Assembly (NCBI GenBank): GCA_000708835.1
Contig: DF237290.1
Span: 35,702 to 99,701, forward strand
DNA: 64,000 nt
Origin: Klebsormidium nitens
Lineage: Eukaryota > Streptophyta > Klebsormidiophyceae > Klebsormidiales > Klebsormidiaceae
Direction of reading: 5' to 3'
Shown here: in pieces, positions 42,604-56,749 of the stretch
Numbering within the stretch: the stretch's first letter is position 1
Layout: each line of letters begins with the position of its first letter
The notes under the pieces: model-generated
Databases searched by the model: none
What the model was told of the DNA's origin: nothing
The model's input: the letters and a program-made list of their open reading frames with translations, nothing else
Translations under genes and position numbers: made by a program

Positions 42604-45069
42604 CTACTGTTTTCGTCGATTCGGATCCTTAAGACCAAGGACATGGAGAATCATCCGTCGAGCGACCACAACTGACGTGGGTGGCTTCCCTGCTGACCGG
42701 ATGTACCCAGCCCCGCTCAGGGACTCGGAACCCAGTCCAGCTGCCACCTTCTTCATCCCCACTGGCTTCTTTGACGCCTTTGACGCCTTCGTGCTTAAGG
42801 AAACATCCTCACCGACCCTGTTGTGAAAAGCTTTTTCATCAAAGCCCCAGGTCTCTGCTTGCCTTCCTACTTCGTAATCGTCCCACTGAGTATTTCTCAC
42901 CCAACTCTCATCGTTTTGCGACTCGTTTCCTTCAAGAGCCGTCGCCGTCGTTCCCCAGTCCGCCCCTACTTCCGAGGTCCACCAGTGCGAGAACAAGTCA
43001 GCCGGAAGCACCGTTCGTTCGTTCTTCTTCTTCCCTTTCTTAGACTTACTTTGAGGCTCTGGGGATGCTTCTACCCACTTTTCCGGCTTCGAAACAGCCT
43101 GGGCTGCCATACCTCGCCTCCTGTACCGAGCCAGAATCTCCTGGGTTGTCGACAACGGGTCGAAGCGCAATGTTGCAGACGAGTCGGTTTGTAGAGCGGC
43201 GTCAACCAGGAACTCTTCAATGGCAGAGCCTCCCTGCAATGAAAGAGGAGATTGATGTCCCATTCCATCAAAATACCTTGCAGGGATGTTCTGGGAGAGT
43301 CGACGAAATCTTCAAAAAGGGAATCACTGAGCATGCCTTTGTGCCAGAAGTGGTGAATAGTAGCATGAAGAAAGGGGCAACATCTGTGCTTTTTGTGCAG
43401 ATATCAGGAGCGAGAAGACAAGCAAGCTGTAATGTGGATGATTATATACAAACCTCCATACAGCTGGGTCAGAGAGACCACGTGAAGCGAGATGGAAGTG
43501 GTCGGAAGCAGGTGAAGCATGACCAACTGAACCACAAAGATATCTGCCACCCTCCTGAGGCAATAAATTCACCGATTGTGTACTCCCCAAATCTCGAGCA
43601 TCCCCTGTCTATGTTGTGGAGTCATATTTCGTTGTTTCGACCTGAATGAGGAGGTATTAGAACCAACCTGTCCCAATCACCACGCAGCTAAATATAAATT
43701 GACTTCTCCGATTTCGATGAACCTCTTCTAGACGGAAAGTGCAGGAAGACTAGGCAAGAGCAAAAGAGGTCTGTGCCGTCGAGCTGACAGGTTTCTATTT
43801 TGCAAGGTACTCAAATCAACGAGCAATCTAAGCAACTCAGCAGATTGACCAGATTGAGAGGCTGACTAGAAACAAACAGAACTCACCTCTTCCAGCTCAA
43901 GAAGCCCCGTCACATATGGCACACAGACGTCTGAGTCCAACCCAAGCCCCCACATTTTGGCGTTCAACCAAACTCCGAACTCCTCTTCTCTCTCTTCCTC
44001 CTCTCCCATTTCTTCCTCCGCCTCTGCTTCCAGGCCCGGGGAGGACTCTTGTCCCCAGTCAGTCCACGCATCCCAGATGTTCTCAACCAGCCACGCAATC
44101 TTTGGATCCCTCCGACCGCCCTGCTTTCCTAGCTCCAGGTGCGCTACTGGTTGACTCAGGTCAGCATGTGGCCTGTGGTTGGGAGCATGGCTTCCAAAAA
44201 CTCTGCCAGTCCCTCTCGCTTCTCCTCAGGCCCCTCTTCTGTTTCCATCTGTGATTTAGAAAACGAGTATGAAATGGCATATCGAGTGGAAAAGTCGTAA
44301 AATCAAATGTAGACAGCAGGAACTGACGATTTGATATTGGTGGCATCTGCAGGAAGTAGTTTGATAGAGTCAAAGAAACAAGCGTCACTAAGTGATTTAC
44401 TGGAAGAAAAGCAGCAAGCACTTTTGGGCCACGAGAAGATTGGTGTCTTTTGGCTGGCAACTGATCCTGCACGATGTACTCGACATGCGCCCATTAAGAG
44501 ATTTATCTGAGCATACCTGTAGAATGAGCAAAGTCAACCACTTACTCTCAATAAGCCATCTAGATAAAGCGCCACCACAGCATCCATCTGAATTTCTGCG
44601 CTGCTCACAAGGCGCTGCAGCCAGTCTAACCAATTCTCAGCGAGGCTCTTTCAAAGCGCACTACTGGCGTCCTCTCTTGCATGGCCTCCTTATTCTCTAC
44701 TTCTCTCCAAAACTTGGTTGACGGATCGGTTGCGCCTTGCAACCAATCCCTCTCCTTTGAGTGTGAAAGCTTTGAGCTGGGATCTTCCCCGGCTCCTGTT
44801 AAAGCTCTGATGCATTGCTGCTCACCCGCAGCAAACTCATGTTTCTCTGTGCCTGGCTTGGGTCGGGTGGAAGTGCCGCTTCTCTCTACCTTTCTGATCT
44901 CTTGCCTTGATTGCTTGCCCTGGACATCTGAAGCCAAGCACTCTGACACAGAAAGTCCAGCTTTTTGCTCACTTTTAGCGATTTCAGAAAGCTCTTCTCT
45001 AAGATGCGGAGGGGCATACACGCCCACAGGCCGCCTTTTGCTCTTTCGCGGGGTTACTTCGCTGGCCAT
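42604..45069 (-). CDS. CCDC43-like coiled-coil protein with long N-terminal region (exon structure partly unresolved)
   Basis: Supported exons: first from ATG 45069 to about 44650 (MASEVTPRKSKRRPVGVYAPPHLREEL...), one near 44640-44546 (ENWLDWLQRLVSSAEIQMDA ending before GTAAGT), one near 44420-44330 (KSLSDACFFDSIKLLPADAT), one ending 43887 with start near 44146 or further upstream (WLVENIWDAWTDWG, Glu-rich run, FGVWLNAKMWGLGLDSDVCV), and the last 42604-43233 (GGSAIEEFLVDAAL... to stop). The segment with FGVWLNAKMWGLG-D-VCVPYVTGLLE followed by an acid-rich stretch matches the N-terminal part of CCDC43 proteins, whose role is poorly known. The 209-aa tail is Lys/Ser/Trp-rich and unlike CCDC43. 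Frame changes between the first three exons are not explained by ideal splice sites, so an intron, sequencing indel or pseudogenisation remains possible. Confidence 0.55.
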
Positions 45070-45849
45070 TATATTATCTTTAGTGCTACACGTACTTCTA
45101 AGCAGGCCAACAGCTCGTTAAAGCTGATACCCCAACAGCACAGGCAACCTTTTAATTCTGTGATGAAATCTGATTGATTGTGCAGCCCTCAATTGAGAAA
45201 CCTTTGCCCAATCATTCATCCATTGGGATTGAAGGAAAAACCTCGACGAGAGGGGGCAGATTCAAAGCCATCAGGGGCTGCCATGCCCCTGCAAGCTGGC
45301 GCCCGGCCAGCTGCCTGCTGATCTGCTGATGTTTGAAGTGTGGTGAGCTGCTCGAAGTTTGAGCTCAGTCGAGGCATAGCAGCGTGCACCTGTGAAACAG
45401 CATAATATGCGAGTGCTCTCTCATGAATTTTCGTACATTTTCGGCGGGGGCACAATTTCGTACGTCAACATCTCGGTCGGGGCCTGTTGAGCGCCATCGG
45501 TTACTCGAGTCTACTTGCGTCTTGAGCGTTACCAGGTACAGATGAGCTTCGGAGCTTTAGCTTCGCAATATACTCTGTTATATTTGGCCGCCTTGTTGCT
45601 CGATACGTGGACATTTAGGCCAACGTCTAGCTGATCAGCATTGAAGTTACCTTCACCCTTGAAGTTGCAGCATGGACATTGGACAGAAGGGGGACAGAAG
45701 GAGCTGGGAACGGATTCAAGAGACGGCTGCAGTCAGCTGCAACTGTCTATGCAGAAGGCTACTGTAAGGCAGCATTTAAGCTTCGGTCGCAATCAGGGCG
45801 TGGCATTGGCAGTTGCTTTCGGCTGCCTTCTTGCGGAGTCCAATTACTC
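45070..45849. promoter_or_regulatory. Divergent region between CCDC43-like and deaminase genes
   Basis: 780 bp. An open frame in the deaminase reading frame runs back to about 45679 but has no ATG, so it is probably leader sequence or part of an unseen upstream exon. No TATA box stands out. Confidence 0.4.
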
Positions 45850-48378
<2,529 letters not shown>

Positions 48379-49720
48379 AGCGCGTCCCTATGTCAATCCG
48401 AGACTTGCTGATCATCTCGGGATATAAAAAGTCGTCTCGCCGAGTAGCCATGAACGGGGCTACTCCACGGTTGGACTGGAGAGCAGAGTTGGATCTGACT
48501 GAAGGCTTGTATCAAGACAGGTTCAGCGAGGGGACGCAACCCTGGGGTCAGGCAAACGGGTAAGCTGCGGGTCACGCCCCGAAAACTCTGATGGCTTCCT
48601 CTGAAACAATGCGCAAATCTAGCTTCTTCTTCCGTACCCAAAAGATGATCTGTGTCTTTGCTCTACTGCTTAGACTTCCAGCTCGCATTCGTTAATATCG
48701 GGCTTTTGAGGTCTTCATTGACTCTCAAATCTAGCCTTTCGGATCAGATCTGTGGGGGCAGACCTGACGCTTTCCATTTGCTGTGTCCTTAGATTGCACA
48801 TGGTCGCAACCGTGGCAAGGATCGTCCAGAACGTCAGTCTTCTTGACAACTTTAGACAGCCGACCTGCTGTTTTGACGCCGTTAAGAGGGCACTCATGGT
48901 GCATTTAGACATACTGGGCCGGAGGCTATCAAACACCCTGCCCGAACGACGGGACGTAGATGATTGACTCCGAGCATAGTGGTTGCATCAAAACCGATCA
49001 ATACGTAACGGCCGCCATCCCTGAGTATTGCAACAAAGCAGACCGCATGTTAGCCTTGGACTCGTGCGATGGGGATGCCTAGGGCGGCACAGGCTAAGGG
49101 GTTGTATCAACATGATGCAAGATCGAGATGTGGTTACTGTACATGTGCCCGACCCTGCGTCGGACGCACTTAAATCGTAGTGGATATACATGTGCAACAT
49201 TGCACAAAAGCATATGACCCTATATTGCCAGCACGCGAGATTTTGGCTTGCAGCGCATGCATTGCATTGGCCATCGTGGCACATTGGCATGTGCATATAA
49301 CCCCGCGGGACCACGTGTGCTCGACGATCGTAGCTTCGAGTTCACTTCCAGCCTGTTTGTTGAAATAGAAGTGCCAGAGGGTGTTGCGCAAGAATGCATG
49401 CCAATCTATCATGCGTGCCCCGCGCCGGCCTTCAGTTGCACCAAGCTCATGCTAAGATCCAAGCCTAAGAAACATTAGCCCAGGAATAAGGTTTCTTCCT
49501 GGTCCGCAAAATGTCTTGATCAGTGATCTCATCAAACGAAAAGGGCAGATTCTCGAAGCTTTACGTGCTGCTTAACCATCTAGCTGCTTCAACAAGTTCC
49601 TTAACTAATAATGCGTGCACATCATCGCCAAACACCTCTATTGCTCATCTTCACCTTTGCCAAACTAAGCGCTGGAACTGGAGGGGACTTTCAGCACGGC
49701 GCAACCACCTCTTTAGCGCA
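48379..49720. other. Spacer between convergent deaminase and selenouridine synthase genes
   Basis: 1.34 kb without a recognisable gene, RNA or element. Short open frames only. Confidence 0.55.
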
Positions 49721-52700
49721 TTACTCACTATCCCCTGCAAGCTTCGTCGCTCCAGCGGAATCGTACCTCTCCGTCAACTCCCTAGCAAACGCATCTAGCG
49801 TGGCTTCTTCTAGATCCGGCACCTCGACATCTACCGTCTCGCCGTCTATCCTGTCCCTAGCAAAGCTATGCAAATACGCGGGGTCATAGTGTTCATGCAG
49901 AATGTCCTCGCAGAACTCCTCCTCCCAGCCGGGCGGGTGCGAGTCAATCAGCGCAAACCAACGATCGACGGTCTTGTTCCCCCGCAGTCGGCGGAGGTGG
50001 TCAAGCTTGCCTTTTAACCGTGGCCGGCCAGCGTCGTCCCAGAAATGCGTGTACCCCGCTGAGGTGTGCTTGACGCGCCACTCCATCGGCACGTGCACCT
50101 GGGCACGTAACGAGCAGAACATTTTTTTGGGAAAAAAAACCCATAGTTGCAAACAATGTTGCGCTTCTTTGCAGCTGCACGCCAGCCGGATGCCCAAAAG
50201 ACATCAAGCGATTTTGGGAGGTTACGCGCCGGCTTCACCTCCAACACCAGAACGTGGCAGTTCCTAAAATCTGCAATATCAAAAGAGCCTATTATAGCGG
50301 GGTGGGTCTTTTCCAAAAGCTCGGCATCCTGATTATTGATCAGGCCTCCTGATTGCTGCCGCACGCATCACGAGTTAGACTTAACCTCGTCATGGCCTGT
50401 CCCCGCCCTCTGTTCAAGGACCTGCATATAAGTCGTTATCTGCAGATTGAGGCCCAGTGGTTTTGAAATCCTCATTGCCCTCAACTGCTCAACTCCTTCT
50501 CAAGCCCACAGTCATCACGGTCTATTCACGCACTGCGCCGCCTCCATACGCATAGTTTCAACTCTTTGACACGGCTCGTTTGCGATAAAACCGTCGAAGT
50601 CCCCAAAAACCCACCTGCGTGTGGGTCGTTGTCCGCATTGTCATCACCAACGGTTTCGGAACTTTTAGCTTTCCCAGCAGGCTCGACTCCCCCTCTACGA
50701 ACGTTACCCGCCGAGGGGTGTACCCGCGCATCTGGTGGAAGATGTGGCTCTCCATCAGCTTCTGGCTGGGCTGGCCCTCGCCCCCAGGAGCGTCGCCCAA
50801 GATAGACCCCCGGTGATTGGCCGCGGCCTCCAAGTCGAGCACCTGACGAAGCGAAAGTAATGTGAGTTCGTTATCCGATCGAGCTTCGACGTCAGGCAGA
50901 GACAGAGCGCAGGTCCGCAGTGCAACAGATCTCAAGGGACCAGATATGACGACAGCAAAGCCCGGAGGAAGACAGGGAAGCGGAGCCAAGTGCTTGTTTC
51001 TTAAACACGCACTATGCAGCAGAACACGGAAAGAAACAAGTGACAAGAGGCAACGAGCAGACCAAAATGCAGGGTACGATGAACAGAGATTACGAAAGGA
51101 TTACGAAAAGATTACGAGAGGACTATAACCAGGGTATGATAAACAGTAAGTCTAGCCAGTTAACCAGTCGCCCACCTGTGCGCCGTGTCGCCGGAGCGCG
51201 TCGAGCATGAGGCCCTTGCCGCTGCCGGTCTTGCCGGAGATGACGTGGACGGGCCACGTGCCCAGGCCCGCCATGAACGCGCGCACCTGCGCGCGGTACG
51301 TCTTGTAGCCGCCCTTGAGCATGAACGTGGGCCACCCGACGCGTGACACGGTGTGTGCGAAGAAACCGGACCGCTCCCTGTCGAAGATGCAAAAGGTCAA
51401 GTTGCAACGTTGTGAATTGACGATTCTTAATGATGCTTTCGAAGGCTGGGCAAAGCCGCATCGAGCATGGAAGTGAATGTCGAAATGAGACTGTGTATGC
51501 GGAGTAGCGGACGCTCCCTGCAATCCTGTGTGTTTCTTCGGGTTTCTGATTGCTTTTTTCAAAAACGGAGAAACCTTTAAATGAAGAACCGTGGAGCGGA
51601 AACCTTCCAGGGGGTGCTCGCACGTATTCGTTTACGTGAACTTGGGCCACCCGACGCTTGCGCCATCTTGAAGAAAACAAGGTTCGAACTTGCTTGGAAA
51701 AGAACGACACCAAGGAGCGTGAGGATGGCGGGGACTAAGGAATATAAGACGTGAAATCCCTCACAGTGCCGCCAGGAAAACGGGGGACCAGCTGACTATA
51801 CAGCGCATTTCAGGCATGCTGCACGTTTCAGGTACCTATTTAGGTCTAACTTAGAACTCAGATAGAACTTAGAAACGCGTTACAACCCGATTAAGCTAGA
51901 CTATGTTTACGTTACCAATCAACTTCGGTAATGGTCGGGCAAATCGGCCCGCGACTGGCTTAGTTGAAATGTAACGCAGGCCTAAGATCGGAGAACTTAG
52001 CTTAGTTGATCGGTAACGTTGATCTTACATTGGTCCTATCGAACTTCTAAGTTAGACCTAAATAGGCACCTCAAACGTGCAGCATGCCTGAAATGCGCTG
52101 TATCAGATCGTCGTTCGAAAACGGCAGAAGAAGCTGATGATACTTACTCCTCTGGGAAGCCATAAGTGTCACTCCGTCTGCCTTGGAGCATCATCTGAAG
52201 CTTCTTGGAATCCGTCAGAGACAATCGAGGTTTTGGCCCCAATACGCAGGAACCTGGCAGATGCACACTCTGTGAGGAGATGCGCGAGCATGACGTGGAC
52301 GACGCGAGCTGACGTCACCCAGCGGCTCGGACCAGACAGCGGCTCACCCGCCCCTCCAGCAGTAGACGAGTACGCGCGCATCCTTGTCGAGGTCCACAAA
52401 CTGCTCCTGGAAGATGCGCGCGATGTTCTTGGCCACCATGGCCGCGCCGATGCGCCGCGCCTTGAATGGACTCTCCTGCAAAGAGGGCAGCCAGTATTGA
52501 GCCGATCGTTTTTGAGAGTGATGGGGTCTCAGTGTCTTGTGTGAACGATCGGTGTTAAGGCCTGAGCGTTGGACGGCCTGTCCTGCTACGGGTACAGACT
52601 TTTGCGGATGGGTCTGTTAAATTCATTGGGTTGCAGAGACTTAAGAGAATGGTCTTAAGGCCTGGACCTTTAGCGACTGACAACGTTCTTTGAAAAGGTA

Positions 52701-54646
52701 ATGGACATTTGTGAGGGTGGAAGGCGCCAGCTGAGAATGAAAGGGGCACGATTCAGGGGCAGTGAAGAGGTTATGGCATCCTTGTGTTGAGGCAAAACCC
52801 TTGGTTGCGAGGAAGAGAGGCTTGGACTGAAAGCAACGACAAATTCACTGATCATTTTCAAGTGGTTCCTGGGCACTCTTCTGTATACCATCGCCCTAAC
52901 AGTTCCACGCTGTTGTTTGACCTACCAACGAGCAGTAGATTATGATTCATCAGCAGCGCCAGCTTCAAAGTACGCGCTCACAACTCGGCCCCGCAGACCA
53001 AACGCCCTCCGCATTTCTACGGGCCAATCAAAAGCGGTCTTCATGAGACCCCGTCTGTCCTTACCTGCTTGTAGATCGTCCCCACAATTGCGCGCTCCTC
53101 GTTGTCCAGAACAGGGCAGTTGATCGCCCCAATGACGTGGTCCTCTTCATATTCCCCAGGGCTGCGCACATCCACCGCCAGGTCGAAGTCCTCGGCATGA
53201 ATAAGCTCCGTGTTGTCGTCCACATATCTGCCGCAAAGGGGGGAATCAGAAGATTGGGGACGAAGAGAGGTTGCTATGTAAGAATCCAAAAATCTTATTG
53301 AAGGGCTGAGAAAAGAGAGATAATTTTGATGGAGAGCGATTAAGCTCTGTCTTCGTTTTGTCGTCCATACGAATCCAATAAACATGGGACAAGGTCATAA
53401 CCGAGGAGTGTGAATGAGCTTCAGAACCACACAGGAATGTGTCAAAAACAAGGAGCGTACTTATATCGATCCCACTCCTGGTCAAACACCTGCCAGATCA
53501 AGACTACTTTTTGCCAAGGATCTGCAAGTTTCAAAGTTTGCGAGTTCAGCCTGTACCAACGCACACGCATTGCTGAAAAGGGGATGGTTTCAAACTAATT
53601 GAATCTAACTAGCCGCCATGTCTTCGTGTTGGAGCCCTGAGTGTGTAACATTGTCACCAGTCTGGGCCTTACAGAGCGTCATGAAGTCAACAGAAGAGCA
53701 TGCTTTCATACACCAGCATTCTTCAATCATACCTCGCATATCCAACGTCGAATTCTCACCGCACTCTCTTGCCTAGGTCCAAGTACTCCCTCTCCCCTCC
53801 TTCCAATGTCGCTTCTCTTCCCTCCAGGCGTGCTTTCCACTGGGGTTCTTCTGTTGGCTCCACTCCGTCCTGGCCCGACGTTGAAGCCTCCCCTCCAGAC
53901 TCTCGTCTCGCAAGCTCGGCTTTCTCAAGGGCTCTTCTTGCCGCCTTTCTCTGCCGCGCAGGGGGCAACTTCGCCTTTGGTTCTATACCCCCCCCAGTTT
54001 GTGATTCACCACTTGCCGACGTGCTAGTTGTATCTACTGAAGACCCCTCGGGCACCCGGTCGAAAGAACTTTCTGTGTCAGAATCATGTCGAGTTGATGG
54101 TTCAGCAGTTCCACAAGCAAATCGGCCAGCTTCGGGAGTGCCACACTCTCCGTCAGTCTCTTGGACTGAAGGACTCTGTTGAGGCAGTGCAGTGGCATTA
54201 GTGACTGGCGCCGGGGTTGCCAACAGCGCCCCATGGTTTCTGCGTGACCGCATGTCAGGAACGTGGTCCAAGGGCGCTGCGCTTCGCATGCCCTTGCTCC
54301 CAAGAACTCTCATGGGTTGATGCAGCGAGAAAGAGCCACTTGGTTCAACTGGGAAGCAAGGCAACTGTATGGAACCACGCCCAAGGCCATGGCCTTTTAA
54401 AACAGACGTCTTGCTGACTGACATGAACACTCTGTTCACATTCGCTGCGGCTGTGCTGATGGTTGAGAATGCTGTTGAACCACTCTCACACCTAGCTGGT
54501 TGCGCAGGATGCCAGGAGCGCTTCAATGACTCAGGGATGTCCGGCAACGTAGTGATCCTGGCCATTTGCTGTGTTCTCCACAGAGAATGATGTGTGAGAA
54601 ATAGATCGACCAGTGGACGACTTTTCTGCAGCAGGTGCAGACACAT
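49721..54646 (-). CDS. selU-like: tRNA 2-selenouridine synthase (SelU/YbbB type) with N-terminal extension
   Basis: Exons: 53760-54646, 53065-53227, 52348-52475, 51176-51377, 50615-50842, 49721-50098; 1986 nt, 661 aa, in frame. In bacteria SelU converts wobble 2-thiouridine to 2-selenouridine through a geranylated intermediate, using selenophosphate. Rhodanese domain (~300-422): AVDVRSPGEYEEDHVIGAIN, LDNEERAIVGTIYKQ, SPFKARRIGAAMVAKNIARI, and active-site C389 in VYCWRGGERSG, then KGGYKTYR. P-loop domain (~435-661): Walker A G441KTGSGKG, then LDLEAAANHRGSILG and FHQMRG, typical of SelU. The first ~290 residues are not conserved and are rich in Ser, Glu and Pro; an in-frame Met at residue 28 is an alternative start. 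Organelle targeting is possible but not shown. A MITE-like element and exon-edge copies sit in intron 3. Confidence 0.92.
51325..51665 (-). repeat. Exon-edge copies near selenouridine synthase exon 4
   Basis: True exon start 51377 (GGAGCGGTCCGG...) with GCGTCGGGTGGCC downstream (plus 51330-51342). In the intron, an acceptor-like ATTGCAG precedes GGAGCGTCCGCTACTCCGCA at 51517, and GCGTCGGGTGGCCCAAGTTC recurs at plus 51640-51657. Two overlapping duplication events are likely. Confidence 0.65.
51798..52103. mobile_element. MITE-like element with 60-bp terminal inverted repeats
   Basis: About 306 bp. The left end starts ATACAGCGCATTTCAGGCAT and the right end (52044-52103) is its reverse complement over 60 bp with two mismatches. 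The interior holds further inverted words but no coding sequence. I cannot define a target-site duplication from the flanks. It lies in an intron of the selenouridine synthase gene. Confidence 0.85.
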
Positions 54647-56749
54647 GAGTCGTGCAGAAAGGGCCCAGTGAGCTGCTGCAACGTTTTCAAGGAATCAGTG
54701 TGCGCACAATCATTCTGGCAAAATATGCATGCTGCCTACGGTGGTGGCGCTGAAATAAGGCAGCAAGTGGTGCTTCCTATTGGCCACATTTGCTGAGGAC
54801 TCCATCAATTGATGTTCACAAAATGTGGAAAGGCAATAATAGTAGGGCCCCAAGAATCTGTTTCTAACCAAAACTGATATATAGCTGAATGACCTTCACC
54901 GCCTGGCTCTGCGTAGTCTGGACTCCGGAGGCATAACATCGTCAAACAAACTGGTGTGCCACCACAGCTACGCCTCGCATTATGCTGGAGCGCGTTCCAC
55001 TGAGCTTGAACATTGTGGCAGGGATCGGATTAGCAGATGAGCCTGATCTCGATTCTCGGAAGTTCTCCTCGTCTGCCTCGTTCCCGAAGCTCAGCGGTGT
55101 AACACTCATACGTGGCACGAGCTTGACCAATCAAAGTCCAGAGTATCGCCAAAGGGGAAGTTTTCACACAGTCCATAGCGAAAGGACGATTGACGCGTCG
55201 AGCCGGTTAATCGCAACGTCGCGTCGCGTCAGGCTGACCCGGACTCCGGGGTAATCGTACTAGAGTAGAACCTGATACAAGGGACCAGAAACAACCGGCG
55301 GTTTGCGAGCCGTCTCTTTCCCTCCGCCAGCAATACAAAGCCGCTCTGGCCATGTGAAAGAGCAGGGGTTGAACCAGGTTGAGCATCTCGAGATCTCGCG
55401 TGGAGCAGCCATACCCGTAGCGACAAGGGAATTCACCTGAAAATAATGATTTTGGGGTCAGTGTGAAAATGTTGAAACTATTTCGGATCTGAGGGTGAAA
55501 TGGTGAAATAACAAATACTAATCAAGGCAGCTTCAGACTGCTCAAATATAGGGCAAAATGGGTCAAAAAAACCAAAATCGCCCGTTGTGTGAAAAATGTT
55601 GGAAACTAAACACAGGGCTGGGTGAAAACTAAAATCTTTCGAAATTAATTATTCACACAAAAAGGTGGTGAATTCCCTTGTCGCTACAGCGACGGTAGTG
55701 CTGTACAACTTTTTGAATTGCGTTCCAAAAAAAGCGCCACAGCCTCGTGCAGGGGAATGCTCTCGCCCCCACAATCAGATTCAGAAGAGGATCCTAGATT
55801 TTCAAGAAGTCAACAAGAGGAGTTATCAGTGTAAGGTGAACAGAAGCAATCTGGTCGCTTCTTTCTATTTGACGGGCAATCACACCAGCTCCGGAATTCG
55901 AAGGCCCAAATTGTTGTGAGTTGAGTCAGAAGCGCTTCCAGAATACCTTCAAAAGGTGAACTACTCTCACAATCTGCGGCTGGACGTCAGCGATGTCTGC
56001 GGCGCTTTACAGACCTGTTGGAAGCGGGGGTGTTCTCGTACGAAGCCCCGAGATGCTAACAACGCATGGCGCAACCAGGCACAGGTCACAACTTGTCCCA
56101 GGATGGAGTACGCTGTGTCCAACTGCTCTGCAGCTTCCTTTTCCAGGGTTTGCTTGCCAGGTATGGGCCTGTTGACAAAAGATCTAGTGTTCACTTAGAA
56201 CCGGCCAGAGTGGCGGGACTTCGATCTTTCTGACATTAAGAATGTCGAAAGCAATGCAAAAGTGCCCAGGGTGCATTCTAGTTTGCCTCACTTCAAGCAT
56301 AAGTTGCAATTTGTCAGAGCAAAGATGAACCTTTGAAAGGAACTGCCATAGAAAAGTGGCAGCCTTCGAGGCGCTGTACTCAAGTTGCTATTTGCCATTC
56401 ACTTTGAGATTTGCTCTTCTCGATCAGGGTGGGCGAAAGCATACGGGTAGTCGCAATGCTGTCATTTATAGCTGGTCGCTAATGGTTTCTTTCAGAAGGC
56501 TCTTTGCAGTTCTCAGCCTTAAGGGTTCGCTGGTTGCGCTGATAGTCCAGCCTCAAGGAATGAGGGTGCCTGTTTCCAAAGAAAGCCGCTGAAGGCCGAA
56601 CTGCTGCATCGAATAGCTGAAAAACTGAGACTTTGACACTGGCAGGAGCACACTTCGAAACTTGTTTCTATCCCATTCCAGCATTCTGCAGCTGATGTTT
56701 GGTGTCTGCTTCATCATGGCCAGGTAAAAGCAAGGCCCATCACCTGCAG
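54647..56749. other. Divergent intergenic region between selenouridine synthase and small gene
   Basis: 2.1 kb. Holds the inverted-repeat element at 55417-55687 and short open frames (54982-55254, 55665-55919) with no recognised domain, one of which might be an upstream exon of the small plus-strand gene. A TATATAG word near 54888 could be a core promoter in either direction. Confidence 0.45.
55417..55687. mobile_element. Small AT-rich element with 21-bp terminal inverted repeats
   Basis: The left end GTAGCGACAAGGGAATTCAC (55417 on) and right end (55667-55687) are perfect 21-bp inverted repeats. The 271-bp body is much more AT-rich than its surroundings and contains repeated GTGAAAA/GGTGAAA words. 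No open frame and no clear target duplication. A non-autonomous DNA transposon is the simplest reading. Confidence 0.75.

Noticed and set aside
45679-45849. Longer N-terminus for the tRNA deaminase
   Set aside because: The open frame upstream has no ATG, only a TTG, so ATG 45850 was kept unless an upstream exon is found.
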